Shown here: positions 5,560 through 6,031 of the stretch, one piece after another | How the letters are laid out: every line of letters starts with the position of its first letter | How positions within the stretch are numbered: position 1 is the first letter of the stretch | From: Rhodospirillaceae bacterium | GTDB lineage: Bacteria > Pseudomonadota > Alphaproteobacteria > Micavibrionales > UBA2020 | NCBI GenBank assembly: GCA_003524565.1 | Contig: DQGU01000098.1 | Span: 1 to 6,031, forward strand | DNA: 6,031 nt | Direction: 5' to 3' | The notes under the pieces: model-generated | What the model saw: the letters and a program-made list of their open reading frames with translations, nothing else | What the model was told of the DNA's origin: nothing | Databases searched by the model: none | Made by a program: the position numbers and the translations under genes

Positions 5560-5913
5560 ATGAGAAACGCGCGCGAAAAGCTGAAACAAGGTCTGGATAT
5601 GGACGGCCTCAAGTTCCTCGACGATATGGCCCGCATGGCCACGGGGGCGCTGGGCTCCGTCAGCGAAGTGCGCCATCAGATTAAAGCCATGGTGAAGCAG
5701 CGCGTTGACCAGATACTCGCCGAGAGCGAGCTTGTCACCCGCGCCGAATTCGACCGTGTAGAGGCGCTCGCCGCCCGCGCCCGCGCAAAGGTGGAAGAAC
5801 TGGAAGCCCGCCTTGACTCCCTAGAAGGCAAAAAGAAATCTCCGGCCAAGGCGAAAACCGCCAAGAAGGCCGCGCCCAAAAAGACCGCAACGCGAAAGAA
5901 AGCAAAGAAATGA
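5560..5913 (+). CDS. ubiK: UbiK-family (BMFP) ubiquinone accessory factor with basic tail
   Basis: UbiK-type proteins are short trimeric coiled coils; in gammaproteobacteria UbiK partners UbiJ and assists the soluble Ubi complex in aerobic ubiquinone synthesis. The 117 residues contain the recognisable core: LKFLDDMARMATGALGSV (17-34), a linking helix with RHQIKAMVKQRVDQIL (38-53), then LVTRAEFDRVEALAARAR (58-75) and a coiled coil LEARLDSLEG (81-90). Residues 91-117 form a tail of 13 Lys, 1 Arg and many Ala/Pro/Thr, like the tails of bacterial histone H1-like proteins; alphaproteobacterial members often have a basic extension, but its role is not known to me. ATG 5560 has a strong AAGAGGTGG ribosome site just upstream. 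The TGA stop overlaps the ybjN start as ATGA, implying coupled translation. Confidence 0.88.
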   Translation: MRNAREKLKQGLDMDGLKFLDDMARMATGALGSVSEVRHQIKAMVKQRVDQILAESELVTRAEFDRVEALAARARAKVEELEARLDSLEGKKKSPAKAKTAKKAAPKKTATRKKAKK

Positions 5914-6031
5914 TTGGCTCTCCGTTTGAACTTGCGCATGACGATAACAACCCCCTTGATATGGTGGAGGAACTGGCGCGCTCCAAAGGTTGGAACTTCA
6001 CCCGCACGGATGAAGATTTCTTTGTCATGAC
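5910..6031 (+). CDS. YbjN domain-containing protein, 5' part only
   Basis: Forty complete codons are visible, beginning MIGSPFELAHDDNNPLDMVE, before the gene runs off the right edge. The pattern NPLDMVEELARSKGWNFTRTDED (14-36) matches the start of alphaproteobacterial YbjN-domain proteins (formerly DUF1790), which commonly follow the UbiK gene and precede proC. The fold resembles type III secretion chaperones, and E. coli YbjN has been linked to motility and stress phenotypes; the biochemical role is unsettled. The start is the ATG of an ATGA overlap with the ubiK stop. Identification rests on a short N-terminal segment and on gene order. Confidence 0.75.
   Translation, partial: MIGSPFELAHDDNNPLDMVEELARSKGWNFTRTDEDFFVM

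Noticed and set aside
4545..5684. A 379-codon open frame on the plus strand, antisense to lgt and the 5' part of midA
   Set aside because: It lies opposite genes with complete, conserved motifs, has a Gln/His/Arg-rich composition typical of a reverse-strand shadow, and runs into ubiK in a different frame.
1..6031. CRISPR array, tRNA/rRNA, insertion sequence, phage or defence genes
   Set aside because: I saw no direct-repeat series, cloverleaf, transposase or integrase motif. All long frames are accounted for by housekeeping genes and two unrecognised proteins.

Overview
The window looks like a chromosomal housekeeping segment from an alphaproteobacterium of roughly 55% G+C. The protein sequences match that class, and so does the grouping of prs, pgeF, midA, lgt, ubiK and ybjN, an order I recall from alphaproteobacterial genomes. 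I cannot name the genus. Something like Micavibrionales or Rhodospirillales would fit, but this is a guess.

Left part (1-2030). On the minus strand are the 5' part of rplY (ribosomal protein L25/Ctc, running off the left edge) and the whole of prs (PRPP synthetase). These two are often adjacent in this class. Here they are separated by a plus-strand gene for an unrecognised 123-residue protein with a glycine-zipper-like hydrophobic segment. That gene is convergent with prs, with only 3 nt between the stop codons. An additional 46-codon reading frame ends in an ATGA overlap with its start.

Middle part (2031-2740). A short divergent intergenic region carries a promoter-like element. It leads directly to the ATG of an unrecognised helical protein of 189 residues. 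The predicted transcript is leaderless or nearly so.

Right part (2744-6031). The minus-strand operon lgt-midA-pgeF is tightly packed: a 35-nt overlap, then a 3-nt gap. It encodes the lipoprotein diacylglyceryl transferase, a complex I methyltransferase homologue, and a YfiH/PgeF multicopper-like purine/peptidoglycan-editing enzyme. Divergent from it is ubiK-ybjN, with an ATGA overlap and ybjN running off the right edge. UbiK here carries a long Lys/Ala tail resembling bacterial histone H1-like proteins.

Together the recognised genes serve nucleotide supply, translation, envelope lipoprotein maturation, cell-wall precursor fidelity and the respiratory chain (ubiquinone and complex I). I see no tRNA, rRNA, CRISPR array, insertion sequence, phage gene or defence system. 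The less ordinary content is the two unrecognised genes, the possible leaderless start, the possible coupled small ORF and the basic UbiK tail.
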